Source of the DNA: Channa striata
Taxonomy: Eukaryota > Chordata > Actinopteri > Anabantiformes > Channidae
DNA: 64,000 bases
Assembly (NCBI GenBank): GCA_033026295.1
Contig: CM065181.1
Span: forward strand, 6,419,001-6,483,000
Reading direction: 5' to 3'
Shown: positions 63,076-64,000 of the stretch, one piece after another
Numbering within the stretch: the first letter of the stretch is position 1
Layout: each line of letters opens with the position of its first letter
The notes under the pieces: generated by a model
Told to the model about the DNA's origin: nothing
Databases searched by the model: none
The model's input: the letters and a program-made list of their open reading frames with translations, nothing else
Position numbers and translations under genes: made by a program

Positions 63076-64000
63076 ACCAAGAGTTGCATTGATGCAATAT
63101 GGGTTTAAAATGTGTTGCATTCATACAGCTCCCACCCAGAACAGAAATCAGTCCTCAGTTTCCTTTTATTTATTTTGAAAAGGTGTGCACAGGCCAACAA
63201 GGAAGCTGGATACCTCAGTTTAGTTTTTTCCATTGTTTTTTTTTTTGTTGTCGTTTTTATTTGTTTCATAAATTTATATGTTTGCTATGTTTTTATGTTT
63301 ATTTTTTAATCTTTGCATGTATATTTCTTTGTACAGATCATACATATTCTCTCCTGTAAATAGTTTCATTTTGCCATCAGTTATTTGAAAATTAAACCTA
63401 ATGACACGTATCCTGTTTGACATTTTGGTTTTTTAAGCACTTTATACACGTTTTCTTTTAACAGCTACCTTTTACACACGTTTCATAATTTTCACCTACA
63501 CGTTTCATTACTAGGAGGTGTTACAGTCCTGACTGGCCATTTTTGACTTTATTCATCACCAAATCGGAGTATGTTTATGATTAGACTTGCCCACAGGTCA
63601 TTCCATAAGGCAAATGCTGTAAGGCAACTCCACAGCAACTGTAACTCCAATATTCATTTATTTGGATGTTGATATAAACACACTTCATAAAGATCTTTGA
63701 ATTTTAGTTATTTATTCAATTTGACACCGTGGAACTCAACTGGCAATGCTGCTTAATGTTCAGTTTGTCTTTATACAGAACTGTGATTTCCAGTAGCTGT
63801 CAAATCCACTACATTTAGTCGTTTATCCACAGTGACTTACAAGTAAGGCAAGCATATATTGGCCAGTTACACAAAAACAATAATTGTTAAATGTATCACC
63901 CATCTCTTATGTTGTGTGAGACAATCTATGGTCCCTTATAAAAATAGACCATATAACAGCAATACTGGGCTTTAAATTATTTCGTCAAATGTGTTTTTTT
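63076..64000. other. Downstream flank
   Basis: No gene recognised. T-rich, with a minus-strand SINE tail at 63805-63855. Confidence 0.6.
63805..63855 (-). mobile_element. SINE tail fragment, minus strand
   Basis: CTACATTTAGTCGTTTATCC followed by ACAGTGACTTACAAG is the reverse complement form of the fish SINE tail. Confidence 0.65.

Overview
The window is vertebrate genomic DNA, almost certainly from a ray-finned (teleost) fish. It is AT-rich, has GT-AG introns, dense (CA)n, (TG)n and (AAT)n microsatellites, tRNA-derived fish SINE fragments, hAT-type MITEs and a decayed BEL/Pao-like retrotransposon. It holds one protein-coding gene, on the + strand, that I can support: an ortholog of TRIO, the triple-functional-domain Rho guanine nucleotide exchange factor. 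Sixty coding exons between 19297 and 61366 join in one continuous frame, with every exon phase checked by hand. They encode 3059 residues from the first conserved glycine to the stop codon, close to the roughly 3,040 expected for the same part of mammalian TRIO.

Protein order: Sec14-like (CRAL-TRIO) domain (exons 1-4), spectrin-repeat array (exons 5-24), DH1 (24-30), PH1 (31-33), first SH3 (35), basic/acidic linker (36-40), DH2 (41-47), PH2 (48-49), Gly/Ser/Pro-rich linker (50-51), second SH3 (52), Ig-like domain (55-57) and C-terminal protein kinase (57-60). The Ig domain runs almost straight into the kinase with no fibronectin type III domain, and linker and kinase residues match TRIO rather than its paralog kalirin. 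Teleosts usually keep two trio copies; I cannot tell which this is.

The canonical first coding exon is not seen and probably lies upstream. Two candidate 5' exons (5510-5649 and 10227-10277) have proper splice sites and compatible phases. They would add a Lys/Glu-rich stretch unlike the mammalian N terminus, or may be 5' untranslated exons. Positions 1-5509 show no gene.

The 3' end has an untranslated region with AATAAA signals at 62545, 62755 and 63048, then about 1 kb of apparently non-genic DNA. The largest late intron (36013-40283) is a transposon graveyard: an internally deleted BEL/Pao-like element, a hAT MITE with an intact 8-bp target duplication beside it, and a Tc1-like transposase scrap. 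No bacterial-type operon, CRISPR array, tRNA or rRNA gene was found. The most interesting leads are splicing-related (tandem acceptors, a TG-repeat acceptor, a stop-free intron, candidate 5' exons), plus one miRNA-like hairpin.
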